Source: CAZZDK01 sp964652235 (GTDB taxonomy: Bacteria; Pseudomonadota; Alphaproteobacteria; UBA9219). Taken from it: 61,259 bases of DNA. The stretch covers positions 1-61,259 of the forward strand of contig CAZZDK010000014.1 in the NCBI GenBank assembly GCA_964652235.1. The letters are read 5' to 3'. The notes beneath the pieces were generated by a model. That model was not told where the DNA came from, made no database searches, and saw only the letters and a list, made by a program, of their open reading frames with translations. This document shows positions 16,784 to 24,973 of the stretch, piece by piece (position 1 is the first letter of the stretch; each line of letters starts with the position of its first letter). Position numbers and translations under genes: made by a program.

Positions 16784-17449
16784 ATGATCGCAGGAACGCT
16801 GCAAAAGAGAGAAGGGACAAGATGGAGCGCCGATGCCGGCATCGCCATCGGTCCTATCCTTTTCATCATTTCCATTCTCGGCATCCTCGCGGCGGCTATT
16901 GCGGCGGGCAGCGGCTCGTTCACGACGGGCACCTCCTCGGAAAGCAATCGCGCCAAAGCCGCGGCCATGATCGACATCGGTCAAAACCTGAAAATCGGGT
17001 TTGATCGTATTCTCTCTAACGGAATCGCCTTTGCTGACATCGTCATCAATCCGGCGAACACGACGGCGAAGGAGGATTTGTTCTCGCCTTCCGGCGGCGG
17101 CATCACCGCGCCTTCGGTGACGATGGCGGCGGATCCGTCCTCGGACGTCTGGCATTATCCTTTGATCGACATCCCAAGGCTCGGCACGGGCGACGGCAAC
17201 AGGGTCGCTGTTTTGCGCGTGGAGCAGGGGGTCTGCGAAGACATCAACACCAAGGTCGCGGCGCTGGCCCCTTCCGCCATCGCGACGCCGGTGGATCTTG
17301 GCGATTTCGCCTCCACCAGCAACACGCCGATCGACGGTTCGCTCTGGCCCAGCGGCCTTCAGGGCAAGCTGACCGGCTGTGTGAACAACGCGAACAGCGA
17401 CACGATCGACGCCGGGTATTATTTCTACCAGGTCTTGGGGCTACAATAG
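16784..17449 (+). CDS. Pilin-like protein with N-terminal hydrophobic helix
   Basis: The 221-residue protein begins with a 20-residue basic or polar leader, then a hydrophobic segment (GIAIGPILFIISILGILAAA) directly followed by a low-complexity serine/glycine stretch and a soluble C-terminal domain with two cysteines (EQGVCEDI, TGCVNN). It looks like an alternative or minor pilin, but glutamate 5 of a typical prepilin is missing. AAAGGAGG 7-8 bases before ATG 16784 fixes the start. Its 3' end overlaps the convergent DUF2336 gene by 9 bases. Confidence 0.55.
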   Translation: MIAGTLQKREGTRWSADAGIAIGPILFIISILGILAAAIAAGSGSFTTGTSSESNRAKAAAMIDIGQNLKIGFDRILSNGIAFADIVINPANTTAKEDLFSPSGGGITAPSVTMAADPSSDVWHYPLIDIPRLGTGDGNRVAVLRVEQGVCEDINTKVAALAPSAIATPVDLGDFASTSNTPIDGSLWPSGLQGKLTGCVNNANSDTIDAGYYFYQVLGLQ

Positions 17450-18580
17450 GGCGGAGCCCTGCCGTGCGGCCCGTTCCTCTCGCCGGATCAGGCCGAGGAG
17501 GATCCGGGGGTTCGCGCGCCAGCCTTTGAGCAGGGTCTCGGCTCTTTCCGGTTTGATCTTGTCGAAGGTCTCCAGCGCCTCGGACAATTCGCGGGGGCGG
17601 ACGATCTGTTCGCCCGAACGGCCGCCCCTCGACATCAGGAAAATGGACACGAAGTTGCCCTTGTCGATCTTCACCGCTCGGCATAGGACGACCATAAGCC
17701 TGCCGCTCGGCGCGTTCATCACGTCATCGACCAAAGAGGTCTTAAGGTCCGTCAATCTTCCGAGCAGGACGTTGAACAGGCGGTAATGGCCGATCCGTAA
17801 AAGACGGGGAAGAATTTCGGGACGGACCGAATCCCTCTCCTGAAGCCAGTCGGCCAACGATTCCATAGCCGTCGGATCGTCTTTGGAAAGCAGGGAATCG
17901 TCGAGCTTCCTTCCGACCGCTTCCTTAAGTTCCGCGTCCAGTTTGCCGGGGCCGAAGCCGAAACGCTCCAACGTGGCGCGGCGCAAATCGCGGGCCACCC
18001 ACCAGTAAAGCCTCGCTGCCGCTCCGGCGCTGAGTTCGGGGCGATCCAGGATCGGCTTTTGCAGCATGGCCGTCAGGCGCGCCGCGTTCACGAGAACGTC
18101 CATGGCCCTGGCGGAAAGTTTGGCGCCCAGATTTTCGGCGACGAGCTTCATGACTTCCGGATCGCCCGTCGTGACCAGCGCATCGGCGACGGCTTCGCTG
18201 ATTTGTTTGCGCCGCGCGATGGCGGCGGCGTGAGAAGAGCCCTTGTCCTCGATGATCGAAATCAGATCGTCGTCGAACAGGTTTTGGTTGGAAGCGAGAA
18301 CAGGGGCGGCGATGTCCGCCGGACCTTTTACGATTCGAAGCGCGACGGGTCGGGGCGCGGTTTCCTCGCGCGCGAAGCGGGCGATCAGAGCATGACGGAC
18401 GGACGGGTCCTCGTTTTTCAGCAGGTCTTCGATCAGCTCGTGGACGAGTCGCTCTTCATGGGGCGCCAAAGCCAGGTCTTGAGCCAAAAAAACGTGCGCG
18501 AGACGATCCGCCAGCGCCAGCCGACCCCGCTCGCTCCGATCATGCGCCATGGCTAAAAGAACGGATAAATCGTTGTTCAT
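17441..18580 (-). CDS. DUF2336 domain protein
   Basis: The 379-residue protein matches the alphaproteobacterial DUF2336 family: an N-terminal LLAMAHDRSERGRLALADRL, HEAT-like helical repeats (DPSVRHALIARFA) and a C-terminal helical domain. Function in the family is not established. The ATG at 18580 places the family's usual first motif near the N-terminus; an ATG at 18628 with GAGAGAAAG upstream is an alternative adding 16 residues. The 3' end overlaps the pilin-like gene tail to tail. Confidence 0.75.
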   Translation of the reverse strand: MNNDLSVLLAMAHDRSERGRLALADRLAHVFLAQDLALAPHEERLVHELIEDLLKNEDPSVRHALIARFAREETAPRPVALRIVKGPADIAAPVLASNQNLFDDDLISIIEDKGSSHAAAIARRKQISEAVADALVTTGDPEVMKLVAENLGAKLSARAMDVLVNAARLTAMLQKPILDRPELSAGAAARLYWWVARDLRRATLERFGFGPGKLDAELKEAVGRKLDDSLLSKDDPTAMESLADWLQERDSVRPEILPRLLRIGHYRLFNVLLGRLTDLKTSLVDDVMNAPSGRLMVVLCRAVKIDKGNFVSIFLMSRGGRSGEQIVRPRELSEALETFDKIKPERAETLLKGWRANPRILLGLIRREERAARQGSALL

Positions 18581-18749
18581 ACTATATTTTCCAGCCTTTT
18601 GGCCGTCTTTTGAAAATACATCACTCATTTGATTCAACTTTCTCTCAAATTATTAGACCACAAAAAGCTTAACAGATTCTTCATTGCAGGTGCGTAATAA
18701 TATGGTTAAAGTGAGAATCAGGAGGATTCTCTGTTCCGGGAGGGGACTT

Positions 18750-19010
18750 ATGTTCATTCCGCCGGTCCAATTGCCGCCTGTTCCGACCGCCGTTTCGCAG
18801 CCGCAAGCGGTTGCTAACACGTTGCCGCAGGTTCTTACGCAGGCCGTGATGCCCATCGGCCAGGACGCCGTTCAGCCGCCTCCTAAGGCCGAAAGAAGCC
18901 AAAAGGCCAAAGAACGCTGGAAAAGGGATCGCGGCGACGAGCAGAAACGCCAGGCCAAACCCGAAGAAAAAGATGATGACAGAGGCGTAAGCCTGAACAT
19001 CAGCGTTTAA
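18750..19010 (+). CDS. Hypothetical protein, 86 aa, proline-rich then highly charged
   Basis: This unrecognised 86-residue protein has a proline/glutamine-rich half (MFIPPVQLPPVPTAVSQPQ) and a charged C-terminal half (AKERWKRDRGDEQKRQ). No membrane segment. GGGAGGGGAC just before ATG 18750 supports translation, and a clear terminator follows at 19044. It appears to be a single-gene transcript. Confidence 0.6.
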   Translation: MFIPPVQLPPVPTAVSQPQAVANTLPQVLTQAVMPIGQDAVQPPPKAERSQKAKERWKRDRGDEQKRQAKPEEKDDDRGVSLNISV

Positions 19011-19043
19011 CTTTCTTTTTACCTTCTTTGCGGGGATATTTCC

Positions 19044-19066
19044 GCGCCGCTCGGCGCTTTTTTTTT
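19044..19066 (+). terminator. Rho-independent terminator
   Basis: The GC-rich inverted repeat GCGCC-GCTC-GGCGC is followed directly by nine T residues. It lies 33 bases after the 86-residue ORF and upstream of hemC. Confidence 0.85.
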
Positions 19067-19184
19067 CGCGTCGGTCTTCCCGCGCCCGTATGCGAAACTA
19101 ATTCGTTGATTCTATGATAAAAAAATTGTTAAACATGATTCTCTCTCTCTAAGCCAAAGCCTTCCGCTCTTTGGTAGGTCCGTG

Positions 19185-20126
19185 ATGAAAAAAATTCTTC
19201 GCCTCGGCACGCGGGGCAGCCCTTTAGCTCTTATCCAGGCCCAGATCGTGAGGGATGCCGTTTATCGCGCGCATGAAGGCCTGCGCGAGATGTGCGATAT
19301 TAATATCGTCCCCATCCGCACATCGGGCGATTGGAAACCGGCGCAGGGCGAAAAAAGTTTCCTGGAGATGGGCGGCGGCAAGGGGCTTTTCACCAAGGAA
19401 ATCGAAGAGGCGCTGAACGAAGGCACCATCGATTTTGCGGTTCATTCGATGAAGGACGTTTCGGTCTGGGATTCGCCGGGCCTGATGTTCGCGGCGCTTT
19501 TGAAGCGGGCGGACCCGCACGACGCGCTTCTCTCGCCGGTCGCGCCGAGGCTGGAAGATTTGCCGCGCGGCGCGCGTGTCGGCACGTCGAGCCTGCGCCG
19601 CGCCGCGCAGGTCCTGGCCTTTCGGCCTGATCTGAAAATCGTTCCTCTGCGCGGCAACGTCGATACGCGTTTGCGCAAGCTTGCGACCGAGGAAGCGGAC
19701 GCCACGATTCTCGCCGTGGCGGGGCTGGAGCGTCTGGGCGCGCTCGGAAAAATAGCGTCGGTTCTGGACTTCCAGAAAATGCTGCCCGGGGTCGCGCAGG
19801 GCGTTCTCGGCATCCAGGTCCGCGAGGAAGACGGCGAAATCCGGAAATGGGTCGAGCCGGTCTCGCACAAGGAAACCGAGATTTGCGTCCGCGCCGAGCG
19901 GGCGATGTTGCGCCGTCTCGACGGCTCGTGCCGGACGCCGATCGCGGGCCTTGCCCGGATTGACGAGCGGGGCCGATTGTCTCTGGAAGGTCTGGCCGCC
20001 CGGCCCGACGGAACGAAGATCGCGCGCCGCAAGACGCAAGGACCGCCCGAAGACGCCGAGAAAATGGGGATCGAATTGGCGGAGGAAATACGGCGCGAAA
20101 TGCCCTCGGATATTTTCGAAGGTTGA
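19185..20126 (+). CDS. hemC: Porphobilinogen deaminase (hydroxymethylbilane synthase)
   Basis: The 313-residue enzyme polymerises four porphobilinogens into hydroxymethylbilane in heme synthesis. Family marks are LRLGTRGSPLALIQA at the N-terminus, FAVHSMKDV, RVGTSSLRRAAQ, PLRGNVDTRLRKL and the dipyrromethane-cofactor cysteine in LDGSCRTPIAG. The length is normal. ATG 19185 was taken; a GTG directly upstream is possible. It is followed by hemD, 5 bases after its stop by the ATG reading. Confidence 0.96.
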   Translation: MKKILRLGTRGSPLALIQAQIVRDAVYRAHEGLREMCDINIVPIRTSGDWKPAQGEKSFLEMGGGKGLFTKEIEEALNEGTIDFAVHSMKDVSVWDSPGLMFAALLKRADPHDALLSPVAPRLEDLPRGARVGTSSLRRAAQVLAFRPDLKIVPLRGNVDTRLRKLATEEADATILAVAGLERLGALGKIASVLDFQKMLPGVAQGVLGIQVREEDGEIRKWVEPVSHKETEICVRAERAMLRRLDGSCRTPIAGLARIDERGRLSLEGLAARPDGTKIARRKTQGPPEDAEKMGIELAEEIRREMPSDIFEG

Positions 20127-20131
20127 CGGGG

Positions 20132-20863
20132 ATGAAGACGGTTCTCGTCACCCGGCCCCAGCCTTTGGCGGATTTTCTCGCCAAACGTCTGCACGAGGCC
20201 GGGTACCGCCCGCTGGTCGAGCCGCTCCTGATTTTGACGCCTCTTTTCACGCCTTTGCCCAAGGCGCCTGAGAACGCGGCTCTTTTGATTACGAGCCGTC
20301 TTGTTTTTTCCGTCCTGGCCGTGCGGCGGCGCGACATCGCGCCTTTTTTGGATCGGCCCTGCTATTGCGTCGGCGCGCAGACGGGCGCGGAGGCCCGGAC
20401 GTTCGGCTTTGCGGACGTGCGGGTCGGCGAGGGGGACGGGCGCGGTCTTGTCCGGATGATCCAGGAAAGAGAGCCGGAAGACAGGCCTCTTTTGCACATC
20501 GGCGGCGAAGACGTCAGCCACGAAGTCCACGATTTTTTCAGCGCGACCGGGCGGCGCGTCGTGCGTTGGACCCTTTACAAGGCGCAGGCCGTTTCGTCCC
20601 TTTCCGCGCCGTTCAAGGAAGCGCTGGAAGGAGGCGGGATCGACGCGGCCCTTTTTTATTCGACGCGGACGGCCCAGATATTTGTTAAGCTCGTTCAAAA
20701 GGCCGGTCTGGGGGCTTGCTGCGCGGGGTTGACGGCGATAGGACTAAGCGAAGCGGTCGTCGCGCCTTTGGCGGTTTTTCCCTGGCAGAGGGTTTTGATT
20801 GCCGACGAGCCGAACGAGGAAAGAGCGCTTTCGTGTCTTTTTCGTTTTCTGCCTGTCACCTGA
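20132..20863 (+). CDS. hemD: Uroporphyrinogen-III synthase
   Basis: The 243-residue protein (MKTVLVTRPQP...) has the family's N-terminal TRP motif, the two-lobed length and late motifs DAALFYSTRTAQIF and GLTAIGLSEAV. It closes and inverts the last ring of hydroxymethylbilane. HemD is weakly conserved, so the call leans on its position between hemC and the mitofilin/HemY pair. A TTG start overlapping the hemC stop is the alternative. Confidence 0.9.
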   Translation: MKTVLVTRPQPLADFLAKRLHEAGYRPLVEPLLILTPLFTPLPKAPENAALLITSRLVFSVLAVRRRDIAPFLDRPCYCVGAQTGAEARTFGFADVRVGEGDGRGLVRMIQEREPEDRPLLHIGGEDVSHEVHDFFSATGRRVVRWTLYKAQAVSSLSAPFKEALEGGGIDAALFYSTRTAQIFVKLVQKAGLGACCAGLTAIGLSEAVVAPLAVFPWQRVLIADEPNEERALSCLFRFLPVT

Positions 20864-20871
20864 GGAGAGCC

Positions 20872-21827
20872 ATGAACGAACCTCTTGTCCCTGCGAACGC
20901 CGAAGAAAAAAAACAAGCGCCGTTCAGCGGCGCGGCCAAGGCGCTTTTTCTGGCCGTTCTCTTTCTGCTCTTTTTCGCAGGCGGGGCCTTGCTGAACGTG
21001 CCCGCGCTCTTCAAGCCGCAGGACGAGGCGGCGGCGCTTCGCGCGAAGATAGAGGAGCTAGAGCAGAAACTCGCGCAGCAGGGCGCTCCGCCCGCGCCCG
21101 CAGCGCCTTCGGGCGCGCCCGCCTTCGATCTCGACGGGCTGGAGCAAAAGGTTTCGGGCGCGCTCGAACTTGTGGCCGCGCTTAAGACGCAGGTCGATCA
21201 GTCGGCGCAGGAAACGACCGAAGCCAGACAACAGGCCAGGTCCGACCTGGCGCTGGCGCTGGCTTTTNNNNNNNNNNGATCACGCAGAAGTCGCCCAGCC
21301 GCGGCACGCAAAGCGCCGCGCTGGCCGGAAAGCCGTTCGAGGATGAACGGCAGGTTCTGCGCCGTCTGGCCGAAGGGGACGCGACGTTGACTTCCATGCT
21401 GGTCGCCCTGGAGCCGGTGGCGCTGAAAGGCGCGGACGACGTTCAGGCCTTGCGCGCGGGCTGGCGAACCTTGTCGGGCGACGCGCAGGCGGCTTTGAGG
21501 AAGTCGGTCGCGAAAACCTGGCAGGATCGAATCGTGGTCGCGCTTGAAAATCTGGTCTCGGTGCGTTCGCTGGCGGGAAAACAGGGACAAACCCTTTCCT
21601 TCGCCGCCGTGGACGCCGAGCTGGAGCGCGGCCATCTGGCGGCGGCGCTCGAAAAAGTTTCAGCCTTTCCGCCGGAAGCGCAGGCGGTGGTGAAAGACTG
21701 GCGCGCGCGGGCGCAGGAGAGGCTCGACCTTGAAAAGGCCTTCAAGGACATGGCGGCGCATCTGATCGCGTCGGGCGAGACGCAAACCGAGGCGAAGGCC
21801 GCGCCGCAAGCCGGGAGCGCGCCATGA
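20872..21827 (+). CDS. Mitofilin-like inner-membrane protein, interrupted by an assembly gap
   Basis: The N-terminal part has one membrane helix (about 24-44; LFLAVLFLLFFAGGALLNVP), then a coiled coil (ALRAKIEELEQKLAQQ) typical of the bacterial mitofilin-like family found between hemD and hemY in Alphaproteobacteria. GAGGAGAG precedes ATG 20872. Ten Ns at 21268-21277 break the gene; the reading frame continues after the gap in another phase (ITQKSPSRGTQ... to ...QAGSAP), so the true missing length is not 10. The stop overlaps the HemY-like start by ATGA. The family is linked to membrane organisation. Confidence 0.8.
21268..21277. other. Assembly gap (10 N) inside the mitofilin-like gene
   Basis: Ten N residues. 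Coding sequence on both sides belongs to the same protein family region but in different frames, so the gap length is a placeholder. Confidence 0.95.
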
Positions 21828-23167
21828 GAATCGTCGGCTTTCTGATCCGTCTTTTTCTTGTCGTCGCGCTGATCGTCTGGTTGGCCGACAGGCCGGGCAC
21901 GGCGCAGATCGTCTGGCGCGACTATGAAATCAGTATGTCTGCGGCGGTTTTGGGGTTGATCGTCCTGGCGGTGGCCTATGCCGCCGTTCTTTTGCACCGT
22001 CTTTGGCGTTTTCTGCGCGACGGGCCGCGCTTTTGGAGATTGAGGCGCAAAATCAGCCGCCTTGAGGAAGGCGAGCGGGAGCTGGCCAGGGGGCTGGCCG
22101 CCGTCGCCGCCGGGCAAGCGGCCGAGGCCGGACGCCACGCGGTCCAGGCGCGAAAACTTCTCGGCGAAACGCCCGCCGTGCGCCTGATCCAGGCGCAGGC
22201 CGCGCAGCTTGCGGGCGACAAGGCGGCGGCGAAAACGCTTTTCGAGGCGATGACGCAAGACAAGGAAACGGCGGTTCTCGGTTATCGCGGTCTGATCATG
22301 TCGGCGCTTCGCGCGGGCGAGTTCGAAGAGGCCGCCCGCGCCGCGCAGCGCCTGGAGCAAACGGGCGCGGACGCGCCGTGGCTGCATCTGGTGCGTTTCG
22401 AACTTGGCGTGCGTTCGGGAGATTGGAGCTTGGCCGGGGAAGCCCTGGCCAGGGCGCGAAAGGGAAAGGCGCTGCCCGTCCCGCAAGCCGACAGGCAGGA
22501 AGCGGCGCTCTCGCTGGCGCAGGCGAAAAAGGCCCTGCGCGCCGACGTGGGACGGGAAGCTCTCGAATGGGCGGAAAAAGCTAAAAAACGCGCGCCGGAC
22601 TGGCTGCCCGCCGCGCTGGTTCTGGCCGAGGCGCAAATCGTCGCGGGTTACGGCCGCGCGGCGCTGCGAACGATCCGCCGCGCTTTCGAGAAACAGCCGC
22701 ATCCGGAGCTTGTCGCGCTGGCAAGCAGGGCGGGCGGTTTTTCCAAACCCATCGACGCTTACCGCGAGATCGAAAAAATGACGCGCGGCTTGCGCGAGAA
22801 CGCGGCCAGCCTGACGGCGCTGGCCGAAGCGGCGCTGAAGGCGGGATTATGGGGCGAGGCGAGGCGGTTTTTGACGGCGATCGCAGAAAGGGGCGAGGCG
22901 ACGGTTTCGACGTATCGGCTTCTCGCCCGCGTGGAGCGCAGCGATACGGGCAACGAAACGGCGGTTTCCGGCTGGCTCGCCAAGGCGGCGTCCGCGCCGC
23001 CCGACCCGCAATGGCTTTGTTCGGCCTGCGGCGCGGCGCACCGCGCGTGGGAAGCTTCGTGCGATTCCTGCGGTTCGTTCAATAAAATAAGCTGGGACGT
23101 TCCGGGCAAGAAGCGCCACGACGTTTCGTCCGCGGCGAAGGTGGAAGCGCTGGATTATTGGGGGTAG
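21824..23167 (+). CDS. HemY-type TPR membrane protein
   Basis: The 447-residue protein has two N-terminal membrane helices (about 1-22 and 38-60) enclosing the HemY_N region, then TPR-like helical repeats. The C-terminus carries WLCSACGAAHRAWEASCDSCGSF, a four-cysteine rubredoxin-like zinc ribbon, as in many alphaproteobacterial members and in LapB. Despite the name it is not protoporphyrinogen oxidase. Position after hemC, hemD and mitofilin is the usual one. The start overlaps the previous stop by 4 bases. Confidence 0.85.
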   Translation: MRIVGFLIRLFLVVALIVWLADRPGTAQIVWRDYEISMSAAVLGLIVLAVAYAAVLLHRLWRFLRDGPRFWRLRRKISRLEEGERELARGLAAVAAGQAAEAGRHAVQARKLLGETPAVRLIQAQAAQLAGDKAAAKTLFEAMTQDKETAVLGYRGLIMSALRAGEFEEAARAAQRLEQTGADAPWLHLVRFELGVRSGDWSLAGEALARARKGKALPVPQADRQEAALSLAQAKKALRADVGREALEWAEKAKKRAPDWLPAALVLAEAQIVAGYGRAALRTIRRAFEKQPHPELVALASRAGGFSKPIDAYREIEKMTRGLRENAASLTALAEAALKAGLWGEARRFLTAIAERGEATVSTYRLLARVERSDTGNETAVSGWLAKAASAPPDPQWLCSACGAAHRAWEASCDSCGSFNKISWDVPGKKRHDVSSAAKVEALDYWG

Positions 23168-23185
23168 GGGGAAGAAAGAAAAAAC

Positions 23186-23243
23186 CGTCATTGCGAGGCG
23201 CGGCTCTGCCGCGCCGTGGCAATCCAGAGCCGTTGCGATCAGA
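23186..23243. repeat. Half copy of the GTCATTGCGAG palindromic repeat
   Basis: CGTCATTGCGAGG is followed by the perfect hairpin GGCGCGGC-TCT-GCCGCGCC, then GTGGCAATCCAGAG and CGTTGCGATCAGAG. It corresponds to the left half only of the family described at 58804-58930. It fills the space between the HemY-like and HAD genes. Confidence 0.8.
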
Positions 23244-23270
23244 GAAAATCTAATTGAGAATTGCGCGCAC

Positions 23271-23873
23271 ATGAAAAATCCTTCGCAAAAGCGCTCCATC
23301 GCCTTCTTCGATTTCGACGGCACGTTGGCCGAGGGCGACAGCCTGTGGCCTTTTCTTGTCGCGGCGCGGGGTTGGGCATGGTGCGCGGGCGCTTTTCTTC
23401 TTTGCCTGCCTTTGCCGCTCCTCGCTTTTGCGGCGGGAAAGAACTGGCGCACCGCCGTCAAGGCGGGGCTTTTGCGCCTGACGCTCGGCGGCCTTTCGCT
23501 GGAGGAGGCCGCCCGCGCGGCGGGAAAAATGCGAAGCTGGCCGAAATGGATCGAAAAAAACGTCGCGACGCTCAGGAAACATCACGAGGCCGGGCACCTG
23601 GTCGTGATCGCGACGGGCAGTCTGAACCTTTATATGCCGACGATCCTCAGGGACGTTCTGCCCTACGACGAGCTTCTTTGCACCGAAATGGAGATGAAAG
23701 GCAACGTCTTGACCGGGCGCATGGCTTCCGGCAACTGCGTGCGGGAAAGAAAGGCGCAGCGCGTGGCGGAATATATCGTCGCGAACGGACCTTTCGAGGA
23801 AAGCTGGGCCTACGGCAACGCGCCTCACGATCTGCCGATGATGGAGGTCGTTAAGACGGGAATCGTCGTTTGA
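23271..23873 (+). CDS. HAD-superfamily (subfamily IB) phosphatase
   Basis: The 200-residue protein has motif I AFFDFDGTLAEGD at residues 11-23, a membrane-like hydrophobic cap region (about 35-62), motif II ATGSLN, a lysine-containing ERKAQRVAEYI, and motif III/IV YGNAPHDLPMM where the first Asp of the usual GDS is Asn. This layout fits HAD-IB phosphatases such as PgpC or SerB-like enzymes; the substrate is not determined. ATG 23271 follows a repeat element without a strong ribosome site. Confidence 0.75.
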   Translation: MKNPSQKRSIAFFDFDGTLAEGDSLWPFLVAARGWAWCAGAFLLCLPLPLLAFAAGKNWRTAVKAGLLRLTLGGLSLEEAARAAGKMRSWPKWIEKNVATLRKHHEAGHLVVIATGSLNLYMPTILRDVLPYDELLCTEMEMKGNVLTGRMASGNCVRERKAQRVAEYIVANGPFEESWAYGNAPHDLPMMEVVKTGIVV

Positions 23874-23882
23874 AAGCAAAAC

Positions 23883-23910
23883 GGAAAACCGGCATAGAGG
23901 GCGGTTTTCC
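23883..23910. terminator. Inverted repeat after the HAD gene, terminator-like
   Basis: GGAAAACCG and CGGTTTTCC form a perfect 9-bp stem around a 10-base loop, 10 bases after the HAD stop. No T-run follows, so it may only stabilise the mRNA end. Confidence 0.45.
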
Positions 23911-24005
23911 AGCCGTAAATGAAAAGAGCGCCGTTGTCTCTTTCTCCCGATGCATTATGTTATCCACCTGTTCGAACAGACCTTTGACAGCATGAGGACG
24001 CCGAG

Positions 24006-24875
24006 ATGACAAAAACAAAAGTTGCCTTTATCGGATTAGGCGCGATGGGTTTTCCTATGGCCGGGCATTTGGCCGCGAAAGGCTATGACGTATGCGTGTA
24101 CAACCGATCCGCGGAAAAGGCGCAGAAATGGGCGCAGACATTTTCCGGCAGGGTGGCCTCTTCTCTTCTTGAGGCGGCTCAAGGCGCTTCGTTCGTTTTC
24201 ACCTGCGTCGGGAACGACGATGATTTGCGTTCGGTCGTTTTGGGCGAGGGGGGGCTTTTTCGAGGGATGGAGAAGGGGGCCATCCTGGTCGATCACACGA
24301 CGACGTCGGCCGTTGTTGCCAAGGAACTTGATGGGGTTGCGAAATCCCAAGGTCTCTTCTTTCTTGATGCGCCCATTTCAGGGGGACAGCCCGGCGCCGA
24401 GAAGGGCATTTTGACGATTATGGTCGGCGGCGAGGCCGAGGCTTATGCGCGGGCTGAGCCGGCAATGCGGTCTTATGCCAGGTCGATGGTCCATGTCGGC
24501 GGGTCCGGCGCCGGACAATTGACAAAGATGGTCAACCAGATTTGCATCGCCGGGATCGTTCAAAGCTTGGCCGAAGGCCTTCGTTTCGGGCAAAAGGCCG
24601 GTCTTGATCTGGAAAAGGTTATTACGGCCATCGGCGCAGGGTCCGCGGCGTCTTGGTGGATGGCGAACCGTTCTCGCACGATGGCCGAAGGCGCGTTCGA
24701 TTTCGGTTTTGCCGTCGATTGGTTCAGAAAGGATCTGGGGATCTGCCTGGACGAAGCGCGCCGCAATGGGGCAAGTCTTCCGATAGTCGCGCTCATCGAC
24801 CAATTCTATGCCGATCTGCAAAGAGAAGGCGGCGGTCGCCTGGACGCCTCTTCCCTGATTAAACGGCTGAAGTAG
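24006..24875 (+). CDS. 3-hydroxyisobutyrate dehydrogenase-family oxidoreductase
   Basis: The 289-residue NAD(P)-dependent beta-hydroxyacid dehydrogenase shows IGLGAMGFPMAGHLAAKG (dinucleotide site at the N-terminus), LDAPISGGQPGAEKG (substrate loop), GSGAGQLTKMVNQ with the catalytic lysine, and a C-terminal KDLGICLDEAR. Length is normal. Members act on 3-hydroxyisobutyrate, tartronate semialdehyde, succinic semialdehyde or related compounds; the exact substrate cannot be read off. It is a single gene, convergent with the large coiled-coil gene. Confidence 0.88.
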   Translation: MTKTKVAFIGLGAMGFPMAGHLAAKGYDVCVYNRSAEKAQKWAQTFSGRVASSLLEAAQGASFVFTCVGNDDDLRSVVLGEGGLFRGMEKGAILVDHTTTSAVVAKELDGVAKSQGLFFLDAPISGGQPGAEKGILTIMVGGEAEAYARAEPAMRSYARSMVHVGGSGAGQLTKMVNQICIAGIVQSLAEGLRFGQKAGLDLEKVITAIGAGSAASWWMANRSRTMAEGAFDFGFAVDWFRKDLGICLDEARRNGASLPIVALIDQFYADLQREGGGRLDASSLIKRLK

Positions 24876-24973
24876 CCTTTCTGACGCGCATGGACAAGGG
24901 GGGGGTTGTCCCAATCCCCCTGCCATCGTTCGATTCCGGGCATCGCGCCTATCAGGAAGAGGCGCTATGCCGT

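Noticed and set aside
19106..19134. TTGATT-N17-TTAAAC as a hemC promoter
   Set aside because: The second box matches the -10 consensus at only three of six positions in an AT-rich stretch.
24897..24921. G-rich/C-rich inverted repeat between the convergent dehydrogenase and coiled-coil genes as a terminator
   Set aside because: The stem has a bulge and no T-run on either strand, so I did not list it as a terminator.
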